A stretch of 7,150 nucleotides of DNA from an uncultured Bacillota bacterium (lineage in GTDB: Bacteria > Bacillota_I > Bacilli_A > Izemoplasmatales > UBA1188): assembly GCA_937907585.1 (NCBI GenBank), contig CALCVH010000158.1, forward strand, positions 1-7,150, in the 5' to 3' direction. Of this stretch, positions 1 through 6,202 are shown one piece after another. Position 1 is the first letter of the stretch, and each line of letters begins with the position of its first letter. A program made the translations under genes and the position numbers. The notes under the pieces were generated by a model that saw nothing but the letters and a program-made list of their open reading frames with translations, ran no database searches and was not told the DNA's origin.

Positions 1-2388
1 TTTAATCTTATACTTTTTTATTATTTTAAATAGTCCCTTAAATATATGGCCATTAGAAATATCTAACATTCCACAAGCAACATTGTATTTTAAAATACCC
101 GCAGATGAATAAGATAATGATCTTAAAGAATTATAAGGCATTAGTTTATAAATAAAATATCCTGCTTTCTTTTCTCTTTCTTTATCAAAACCTTGAGGCA
201 TTTTATCAGTTTTTTTCATCTTTTTTAGCCCTACGCTAGATACAGCTTTTTTAATAATTTTTCCAAAGAATGTATTAAATTCACAAATTGGTGTTTCCAT
301 AGTATAAGGTTTTTTATTATATTCATATACTGGTATCTTTTTATTTAGTATTTTTTCATAATCTTCATTTGATAAAACACACGTTTTTAAATATTTTTTA
401 TATATTTCATCATATAAATATGGTTTTAATACTTCACCAGTAATATTTAGTTTTCCAGTTAATACTAAATCATTAGATGATTTTCCAATACTAAATATAT
501 ATTCTCCATTTTCTAATACAAATTCATTATTAGAATATATTTTTAAATATTCAATTGGAATATTTATAGATACATTTTTAGTTTCATTTATATCTAATTC
601 AACCTTTTTATATCCTTTTAGTTCTATATTTGGTCTTACTACTAATGAATCTGATTTTGAAACATATGCTTGCGTTATTTCTTTAGCTTTATATCGTCCA
701 ACATTCTTAATATCAAATGATATATTAATAATTTCGTTATTCTTATCTATTCTTAAATTAGAATATTCAAAATTAGAATATGATAAACCATATCCGAAAG
801 GAAATAAAACTTTCTTTTTGATAGTACTAAAATATCTATATCCTACAAATATAGATTCTTTATATAGTTCTATTGGACTAGATGTATAGTTTTTTGATTC
901 AGGAATATCTTCATATTTTATTGGCCAGGTTTGAGTTAATTTACCTGATGGTGATGATTTACCAAATAGTAAGTTTAAAGTAGCGTCTCCAATTGCTTCT
1001 CCTGGTAACATCATATCAAGTACAGCGTCAAGTGAATCAATAAAACTTAAATCAACAGGTGAACCACTAAATAATACTAGTATAATTTTCTTATTTAATT
1101 CTTTTAATCTTTTAATTAAATGAACTTGGTTATATGGAATCTCCATTGTTTCTCTATCGAAACCTTCAGATTCATAATAATCATTTAATCCACCAAAGAA
1201 TAATATTTCATCATAATTATTAGATAGTTTTATCGCTTCTTCTTCTAATTTTTCATCTACAATATCACTAAATTCATTATAACCATAAGCGAAATCATAT
1301 TTAATATTATTCTCTTTAAACGCATTTATATGATCTTTAAAAATCATAGGATTTAACATAGATGATCCGCTTCCTTGATATCTTGCGTTTTTAAATAATC
1401 CACCTACTACAAGGTATTTTTTATTAATATCAAGAGGAAGAATATCATCTTTATTTTTAAGTAATACAGCACCTTCAATTGCGATATCTAAAGCTAAGTT
1501 ATAATGTTTTTTAAAATCTATATCTATTTTAGTTTTTGATCCAACTGATTCTTTTAATTTAAATAATCTATTTATTGATTCATCTACAGTCTTAATATCA
1601 GTAGTTTTATCTTTGACACTATCATATATTCTTTTTATAGAATATTCCTGCATTCCAGGCATTTCTAAATCAAGACCATTTTTTAAAGCGGTAACTCTAT
1701 CTTTTATTCCGCCCCAATCAGTCATGGTTAGCCCATTAAATTTCCATTTATCTCTTAATATATCTTTAAGTAACCATCTATTTTCGCTACAAAAATCACC
1801 ATTAAGTTTGTTGTATGCGGTCATTATAGCTTTAGGATTAGATTCATTAATAATTATTTCAAATGGTTTTAAATATATTTCATTTAAAGCTCTATTATCA
1901 ACTATAGAATCACCAATATATCTATATCTTTCATTATTGTTCGCAGCGAAATGTTTTATGCATGCGCCAATATTTTTATTATCAAGTCCTCTAACAAAAA
2001 ATGACCCAATTTTGCCAGATAATAATGGGTCTTCAGAAAAATATTCAAAATTTCTACCACATAATGGATTTCTTAATATATTAACCGCAGGGCCTAATAA
2101 TAGATCGATATTATAATAAATACATTCATCGCCTATAGCATTACCCATATTATAAGCTAAATCATCATTCCAAGTTGATGATAAAGCAATGCTTACAGGG
2201 AAGCATGTTGAAGGGAGTGATTTTCCTACATTATCTAATGAATTACCATCATCTAATTCTTTTCTGATCCCATATGGGCCATCAGACATAATGATAGGTT
2301 TTATTCCTTTAGATTCGATAGGAAGTGTAGACATATTCTTATATCCAACAAGTAAAGAAGCTTTTTCTTTTAATGTTAGTTTATCCAT
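1..2388 (-). CDS. Glycoside hydrolase family 3 beta-glycosidase (beta-glucosidase-like), 3' end open at window edge
   Basis: The frame is open for 796 codons from ATG 2388 to the window edge, with no stop. GGAG at 2399-2396, 7 bases before the ATG, supports the start. There is no signal peptide, so the enzyme is probably cytoplasmic and cleaves imported beta-glycosides from the non-reducing end. Visible GH3 landmarks in order: SDGPYGIR with substrate-contact D36; KHF at 145-147 in CIKHFAANNNER; MTDWGG with likely nucleophile D224; LLKN near 310 opening the C-terminal alpha/beta domain; ESEGFDR with likely acid/base E408; FPFGYGLSY at 529-537; and an Fn3-like domain at about 545-635 containing ELKGYKKVEL. 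A tail of about 150 residues follows, with NSLRSLS and SNGHIFKGL, as I recall from clostridial GH3 enzymes. The family is known from these motifs; substrate (glucoside, xyloside or other) cannot be read. It sits 41 bp downstream of the flavoprotein gene, probably in the same operon. The protein most likely ends soon after the edge. Confidence 0.93.
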   Translation of the reverse strand, partial: MDKLTLKEKASLLVGYKNMSTLPIESKGIKPIIMSDGPYGIRKELDDGNSLDNVGKSLPSTCFPVSIALSSTWNDDLAYNMGNAIGDECIYYNIDLLLGPAVNILRNPLCGRNFEYFSEDPLLSGKIGSFFVRGLDNKNIGACIKHFAANNNERYRYIGDSIVDNRALNEIYLKPFEIIINESNPKAIMTAYNKLNGDFCSENRWLLKDILRDKWKFNGLTMTDWGGIKDRVTALKNGLDLEMPGMQEYSIKRIYDSVKDKTTDIKTVDESINRLFKLKESVGSKTKIDIDFKKHYNLALDIAIEGAVLLKNKDDILPLDINKKYLVVGGLFKNARYQGSGSSMLNPMIFKDHINAFKENNIKYDFAYGYNEFSDIVDEKLEEEAIKLSNNYDEILFFGGLNDYYESEGFDRETMEIPYNQVHLIKRLKELNKKIILVLFSGSPVDLSFIDSLDAVLDMMLPGEAIGDATLNLLFGKSSPSGKLTQTWPIKYEDIPESKNYTSSPIELYKESIFVGYRYFSTIKKKVLFPFGYGLSYSNFEYSNLRIDKNNEIINISFDIKNVGRYKAKEITQAYVSKSDSLVVRPNIELKGYKKVELDINETKNVSINIPIEYLKIYSNNEFVLENGEYIFSIGKSSNDLVLTGKLNITGEVLKPYLYDEIYKKYLKTCVLSNEDYEKILNKKIPVYEYNKKPYTMETPICEFNTFFGKIIKKAVSSVGLKKMKKTDKMPQGFDKEREKKAGYFIYKLMPYNSLRSLSYSSAGILKYNVACGMLDISNGHIFKGLFKIIKKYKIK

Positions 2389-2429
2389 ATATTTTCTCCA
2401 ATATATTTGAATATGAAATGTAAATATAT

Positions 2430-3050
2430 TTATTTAATAAAATGAGTCCATTCTCTTGGTTCTTCTTCTAATAATTCAGGATAATCATCCTTCGCATTTT
2501 CAATAGCGCACATTAAAAATACCATTCTTTTCGCAACTATTCTAGCGTTTCTTAATCCTTCTTTATCTTCTATAATTTCACCTTTTAATCTACCGAATCC
2601 ATTATTCCAAAAATCACCTGATGCGATAGGCATACCACTAATAGTGAAATATTTATTTAAACAATCAAAAGATGCGGTTGTTCCAGCTCTTCTTGCGATA
2701 GCGAATGATGCGCCAACCTTATATTTTTTACTAAAGTTTGTACTATAAAACAATCTATCTAAAAAAGATATTACTGTTCCATTTGGAGAACCATAATAAA
2801 CTGGGCTAACAACTACTACTCCAGATGCTTCTTCAAATTTTGGCGCAACTTCATTTACCGAATCGTTAAAGACACATTTATCATTTTTTTCGCAATATCC
2901 ACAAGCTTGACATCCTCTAATATCTTTATTACCGATTCTTATTTCTTCATATTCAACATTATATTCATCAAATACTTTCATCATTTCTTTAATTAGAATA
3001 GATGAATTGCCTCCTACTCTAGGAGAACCATTTATAAATAATACTTTCAT
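2430..3050 (-). CDS. Flavodoxin-fold NAD(P)H:FMN oxidoreductase with compact Cys motif (iron-sulfur flavoprotein-like)
   Basis: This 206-residue protein has a flavodoxin-like fold that should bind FMN and pass electrons between NAD(P)H or ferredoxin-type donors and an unknown acceptor. The N-terminus MKVLFINGSPRVGGNSS carries the FMN phosphate loop (about residues 7-17). SPVYYGSPNG at 82-91 is the usual second flavin contact. Between them lie C47, C50, C53 and C59 (spacing CX2CX2CX5C), matching the compact cluster motif described for iron-sulfur flavoproteins; many FMN-reductase relatives share these cysteines, so a bound cluster is not certain. AAAGGAA lies just before ATG 3050. The gene starts 12 bp after the Fe-S aldo/keto reductase stop, so the two are very likely co-transcribed and may be redox partners (inference). 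GH3 follows. No membrane segment is visible; the protein is cytoplasmic. The family call is firm; the physiological substrate is unknown. Confidence 0.88.
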   Translation of the reverse strand: MKVLFINGSPRVGGNSSILIKEMMKVFDEYNVEYEEIRIGNKDIRGCQACGYCEKNDKCVFNDSVNEVAPKFEEASGVVVVSPVYYGSPNGTVISFLDRLFYSTNFSKKYKVGASFAIARRAGTTASFDCLNKYFTISGMPIASGDFWNNGFGRLKGEIIEDKEGLRNARIVAKRMVFLMCAIENAKDDYPELLEEEPREWTHFIK

Positions 3051-3062
3051 AATTAATTTCCT

Positions 3063-4169
3063 TTATTTATCGTATACACTAGATATTTCAACTAATAGAT
3101 CTCTAATCTTTAAATGTTGTGGACAGATATTTTCACATTTACCACATTTGATACAATCTTTTGCTTTTGATTGTTCTTGACTATATCTATATTCAGTAGA
3201 CCAAGCTCTCCATACTTTTTTAGAATTATAAATATCAAATAGTTCAGGAATATTTATATGTTTAGGACAGCCATCGATACAATATTTACATTTTGTACAT
3301 GCGATCATATTTTCATCTATAATTAATTCTCTAACCTTTGATAAACATTCTAATTCTTTATCATTTAATTTAACAAAGTTTTCCATTGTATTAGTATTAT
3401 CGATCATTTGTTTCATATCGCTCATGCCAGATAATACCATATATACATTATTCTGGCTCGCAGCGAATCTAACTGCGTATCCAGCATTAGAATATTCATT
3501 ATTTAATTTATTTATTTCATTTTGAGCTTTTTCTGTTAGATTTACTAATACTCCACCTTTAACAGGTTCCATAACTACTATTGGTAAATTATGTTTTTTA
3601 GCGACTTCGATTAATCTTCTAGATTGAACATTTGGATTTTCATAATCTAAATAGTTAATTTGAAGTTGTACAAATTCCATTTCAGGCATTTCATTAATTA
3701 ATTCATCTAAGAATTCTGGTGAATCATGGAATGAGAAACCAATATGTTTAACTAATCCATTTTTCTTAAGTTTCTTCATAAATTCATATGAATTAGTTTC
3801 TTTATATTTCTTATAAGAATTTTTACCGACCGCATGCATCAAATAGAAATCAAAATAATCAACCTTACATGCTTCAAGCTGAGATTTAAATAAAGGCATT
3901 AATGATTCGTTATCTTTAATATATACACTAGTAAGTTTATTCGCTAATAAAAACTTACTTCTATCGTATTTACTAGATAAACAATCACCGATTGCTAATT
4001 CACTTAATCCACCAATATATCCATGAGCTGTATCAAAATAATTAAAACCACTATCTAAAAAATGCTTAATCATTTTTTCAAATTCAGCATAGTCTACCTT
4101 ATCTTTATTCATAGGTAATCTCATACAACCGAATCCAAAATTCTTATTAATTTCACTAAATGGATGCAT
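3063..4169 (-). CDS. Aldo/keto reductase with C-terminal double [4Fe-4S] ferredoxin domain
   Basis: This is a 368-residue protein when started at ATG 4169. GGAGG (4179-4175) ends 5 bases before that ATG. A TTG 12 bases further upstream would place the RBS inside the gene and is rejected. Residues 1 to about 275 form the AKR TIM barrel, with FGFGCMRLPM at the start and the catalytic tetrad visible as D46 (FDTAHGY), Y51, K78 (LANK) and H112 (YLMH). The tail carries two cluster motifs, C291-C294-C297-C301 and C339-C342-C345-C349, each CX2CX2CX3C followed by Pro. This matches the predicted oxidoreductases of the aldo/keto reductase family with a ferredoxin-like C-terminus (COG1453 type). It probably reduces or oxidises a carbonyl/alcohol using NAD(P)H, with clusters linking to another electron carrier; the substrate is unknown. 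It is first in the operon with the flavoprotein 12 bp downstream, and is driven by the promoter at 4203-4232. Confidence 0.93.
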   Translation of the reverse strand: MHPFSEINKNFGFGCMRLPMNKDKVDYAEFEKMIKHFLDSGFNYFDTAHGYIGGLSELAIGDCLSSKYDRSKFLLANKLTSVYIKDNESLMPLFKSQLEACKVDYFDFYLMHAVGKNSYKKYKETNSYEFMKKLKKNGLVKHIGFSFHDSPEFLDELINEMPEMEFVQLQINYLDYENPNVQSRRLIEVAKKHNLPIVVMEPVKGGVLVNLTEKAQNEINKLNNEYSNAGYAVRFAASQNNVYMVLSGMSDMKQMIDNTNTMENFVKLNDKELECLSKVRELIIDENMIACTKCKYCIDGCPKHINIPELFDIYNSKKVWRAWSTEYRYSQEQSKAKDCIKCGKCENICPQHLKIRDLLVEISSVYDK

Positions 4170-4174
4170 ATGGT

Positions 4175-4179
4175 CCTCC
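4175..4179 (-). promoter_or_regulatory. Shine-Dalgarno site that sets the aldo/keto reductase start
   Basis: GGAGG on the minus strand, 5 bases ahead of ATG 4169. The upstream in-frame TTG at 4181-4179 overlaps this motif and so cannot be initiated from it. Confidence 0.85.
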
Positions 4180-4202
4180 AAAATTGTTTTATATTTTTCT
4201 AT

Positions 4203-4232
4203 ATTTTATCATTTGATTTATTTATAAATCAA
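4203..4232 (-). promoter_or_regulatory. Sigma-A-type promoter of the reductase-flavoprotein-GH3 operon
   Basis: On the minus strand, -35 TTGATT (4232-4227) is followed by an 18-base spacer and -10 TAAAAT (4208-4203), preceded by TG to give an extended -10, TGATAAAAT. The predicted start of transcription near 4196 leaves a leader of roughly 27 bases before ATG 4169. The -35 lies only a few bases beyond the T-run of the upstream lipoprotein terminator, so the unit is insulated from its upstream neighbour. Confidence 0.7.
4213..4232. promoter_or_regulatory. Perfect inverted repeat over -35 and spacer (candidate operator)
   Basis: TTGATTTA (4213-4220) and TAAATCAA (4225-4232) are exact inverted copies separated by 4 bases. 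The dyad covers the whole -35 hexamer and most of the spacer of the reductase promoter, the expected place for a repressor. The regulator is not in the window. In sequence this AT-rich a chance dyad is possible, so function is inferred from position. Confidence 0.45.
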
Positions 4233-4235
4233 TAC

Positions 4236-4271
4236 AAAAAAATAAAAGCCTCACTAGGAGACTTTTATTTT
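4236..4271 (-). terminator. Intrinsic terminator of the lipoprotein gene
   Basis: The stem pairs 4239-4252 with 4258-4271 around a 5-base loop (4253-4257) with a single C/A mismatch. Read on the minus strand, the descending arm GAGGCTTTTATT runs into a run of seven T's at 4242-4236. It begins about 16 bases after the lipoprotein TAG stop and separates that gene from the reductase operon. The stem is A/T-dominated with a small G/C core. Confidence 0.82.
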
Positions 4272-4286
4272 ATAGGTATTAATTAA

Positions 4287-4649
4287 CTACTTCTTGAATG
4301 CTTTAACAGCTTCTTCAGAGCCCCAAACTACCCATTTGCCAACTAATGTGCAGTTAGTTTTGCCTTCTGCATCTTTAGTTTCATTATAAGCAGCTTTAGC
4401 TTGTTTAGCAGTCTTATAAAGAGTAGCAGTATACATTCCTGATAAAGCTTGAGATAAAGAATCCTTAGTACCAGAAACAACAGCTACAGCTCCGTCTTCT
4501 TGAACTTCACTATAAGTTGTAGCAGCAGCTGTGAAGCCAGCTTTTTTCATTTTTTCAACTGCTTTTTCAGAGTTACTTGGAGCACAAGCAACTAACATAG
4601 CAACTGCGAAAGTTAATACAAATGCACTTAAAATTTTTGCTAATTTCAT
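4287..4649 (-). CDS. Small Ala/Lys-rich lipoprotein of unknown function
   Basis: This 120-residue precursor starts at ATG 4649, with AAAGGAG (4663-4657) 7 bases upstream, and ends at TAG. Residues 1-21 are a lipoprotein signal peptide: MKLAK, a hydrophobic stretch, then the lipobox LVAC with C22 as the predicted lipidation and cleavage site, so the mature protein of about 99 residues should be anchored outside the membrane. It reads as a small alternating alpha/beta domain: an SEKAVEKMKKAGFTA helix, a VAVVSG strand, YTATLYKTAKQAKAAY, then VGKWVVWGSEEAVKAFKK. A second cysteine lies at C100. I do not recognise a named family. Composition differs from its neighbours: rich in Ala, with many GCT/GCA codons and visibly higher G+C, as for a highly expressed gene. 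Own promoter and terminator make it monocistronic. Possible roles include a surface or envelope protein; none can be assigned. Confidence 0.9.
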   Translation of the reverse strand: MKLAKILSAFVLTFAVAMLVACAPSNSEKAVEKMKKAGFTAAATTYSEVQEDGAVAVVSGTKDSLSQALSGMYTATLYKTAKQAKAAYNETKDAEGKTNCTLVGKWVVWGSEEAVKAFKK

Positions 4650-4682
4650 TTCTTTTCTCCTTTATAATTTTTTTCCGTGATT

Positions 4683-4691
4683 ATTTTATCA
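4683..4691 (-). promoter_or_regulatory. Extended -10 promoter of the lipoprotein gene
   Basis: TGATAAAAT on the minus strand is identical to the extended -10 of the reductase promoter. It puts transcription start near 4676 and gives a leader of about 26 bases with a strong AAAGGAG. No good -35 hexamer is visible at 16-19 bases upstream, where the sequence is A-rich; an extended -10 can act without one. Confidence 0.6.
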
Positions 4692-4789
4692 TATAATTTT
4701 TATTTTTTTATTAATAAATTTTATTATTTTTTTATTCTTTTTTTATTTGATACAAAAATCGCTATTTTGTTTCTTATTTTATTCATAAT

Positions 4790-6202
4790 TTAGAGATAAT
4801 TTGATACCTTAAATGAATTATTTTTTAGAATCAAAGATAATCTATCATTAGATAAAATATCTATATTTTTATCAGTTTTCACAACTATATTTTTATTTTG
4901 TCTTTTAATCTTTAATTCTAATAAATAGAATTCCATAAACTCTTCTATATTAATAATTCTTTCTATTTCTAATCCTTCTTTAGGATTAATAGATAAACTA
5001 TTAATTGAAATATTATTAATTTCAACTGTATTCATATTTTTAGGAATATGTTTGCCTAGATTAAATATCTTATTATTTATTTGGATTAATCCTTTTATTC
5101 CATTTAATACTTTACATTCTAAGATATTATTAGATAGATTAAACATTGTGCTTAATTTTTGTTTATCATTATAATATTCTATTTTCTCTAGTGGATAGTA
5201 TAAAAATGTGTCTTTTTTATACCTATCATCATATAGTTTATATAATGTAAAATATTCTGTTTCTACTTCCATAGTAGAACCATTTCTTCTAATATCTTTA
5301 ATTAAGAACTTTAGATCGTTTCCACTATCTTGAATATTAAAATAATCTTTATATAATCTAATATTAGTTACTAGATTAGGAAATAATATAGACTTTAATA
5401 TTATTTTATTAAGATTAACAGTTCTATTTTCATATGTTAATACATCACTATCAATTGATGCGTTTAATATATGATATTCTTTATTTAGAATATTATCTTT
5501 AATAGGAAGTTTAAGCATCTCTAATGATTCATTATGTAATGGATATTCTTTTAACACTTCTATTCTAGAAAAATCTAACATTTTTCCTGTATTAGATATT
5601 GTTAATACTTTTTTAGTTAGAGGAGTTATTCTACCTAAATAGATAATTATAGGTCTATCTAAATATTCATATATATCATTAATATATTCAATATATTCAT
5701 TTTCTCTATCTAAAGATAGTGATAATGGATCATCTAAAATAATCACTTCAGGATTAAACGCAATCGCTCTTGCGAGTGATATCTTTAAAGATTGATATAA
5801 AGATATATATTTAGGCATGATAGGACCTAAATAATCAATCTTTAATTGTTTCATAATCGCATCTACTTTAGCTTCTACTTCATCCTCTTTCATCTTAGTT
5901 TTTCTTAAAGGTAAAGCTATATTATCATAGATAGTTAAGTTATCTAATAAGAATGGTTCTTGTGATACAAATGCACATCTTCTTTCTCTTGGCTCTAATT
6001 TAGTTAGATTTAAAGAATCTAGATAAATACTACCAGATTTGATTTTATTTCTACCTAATATACATTCAATAAAAGATTCTTTTGAATCAATACTATCAAA
6101 AAACACACTAAGAAAGTCGTTGTTAGTGAGAGAAAATGATAGATTAGATAAAGTGATTTTATCATTCTTTTTTGAGTAAACATTCTTAAATTCAAACTTC
6201 AT
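4790..6202 (-). CDS. Degenerate MalK/MsmX-like ABC ATPase (probable pseudo-ATPase) with long C-terminal region
   Basis: The protein has 470 residues from ATG 6202; an in-frame ATG at 6241 would overlap the upstream gene by 50 bp, while 6202 starts at the usual ABC strand (MKFEFKNVYS) and overlaps by 11 bp. Residues 1 to about 235 follow sugar-importer ATPases: RRCAFVSQEPFLLDNLTIYDN with Q-loop Q81, then ISLYQSLKISLARAI and VIILDDPLS with Walker B D157. Key residues are changed. The P-loop reads FDSIDSKES at 35-43: K41 stays but the glycines are gone. The signature reads ISLYQ (133-137) without its two Gly. The catalytic Glu is D158. The switch His is apparently R191. ATP hydrolysis is therefore doubtful. 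GKMLDFSRIEVLKEYPLHNES aligns with the end of the MalK nucleotide domain. The remaining 235 residues, Asn/Ile-rich, may hold TOBE/OB-like folds as in MalK, but are longer and unassigned. A regulatory or structural role in sugar uptake is inference; recent decay is unlikely as the frame is intact. Confidence 0.82.
   Translation of the reverse strand: MKFEFKNVYSKKNDKITLSNLSFSLTNNDFLSVFFDSIDSKESFIECILGRNKIKSGSIYLDSLNLTKLEPRERRCAFVSQEPFLLDNLTIYDNIALPLRKTKMKEDEVEAKVDAIMKQLKIDYLGPIMPKYISLYQSLKISLARAIAFNPEVIILDDPLSLSLDRENEYIEYINDIYEYLDRPIIIYLGRITPLTKKVLTISNTGKMLDFSRIEVLKEYPLHNESLEMLKLPIKDNILNKEYHILNASIDSDVLTYENRTVNLNKIILKSILFPNLVTNIRLYKDYFNIQDSGNDLKFLIKDIRRNGSTMEVETEYFTLYKLYDDRYKKDTFLYYPLEKIEYYNDKQKLSTMFNLSNNILECKVLNGIKGLIQINNKIFNLGKHIPKNMNTVEINNISINSLSINPKEGLEIERIINIEEFMEFYLLELKIKRQNKNIVVKTDKNIDILSNDRLSLILKNNSFKVSNYL

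Noticed and set aside
1613..2116. Plus-strand open frame of 167 codons
   Set aside because: It lies wholly inside the GH3 gene, antisense to the KHF and TDW active-site segments; no RBS and no family resemblance.
2189..2410. Plus-strand open frame of 73 codons
   Set aside because: It is antisense to the conserved GH3 N-terminus (SDGPYGIR) and shows no recognisable domain or RBS.
4170..4181. Upstream TTG start for the aldo/keto reductase
   Set aside because: The Shine-Dalgarno GGAGG lies inside that extension; ATG 4169 has correct spacing and fits the family N-terminus.
4690..4745. Nearly pure A/T stretch as an origin or attachment site
   Set aside because: No DnaA-box cluster, direct repeats or integrase are present; it is ordinary intergenic sequence upstream of a promoter.
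4752..4770. Small hairpin (ACAAAAAT / ATTTTGT, loop CGCT) after the ATPase-like gene
   Set aside because: On the minus strand it is followed by A-rich, not T-rich, sequence, so it is not a terminator for the gene before it; the T-rich side faces the plus strand, where no gene exists.
5655..5705. Repeated ATATTCA-like units
   Set aside because: They fall within the coding frame of a Tyr/Glu/Ile-rich helix (ENEYIEYINDIYEYL) and are explained by biased codons; not a true tandem repeat.
6192..6194. Possible TGA-as-Trp (code 4) organism, given the extreme AT bias
   Set aside because: Every Trp codon checked in the GH3, reductase, flavoprotein and lipoprotein genes is TGG and no conserved Trp is encoded by TGA; this TGA sits at the natural end of the membrane protein.
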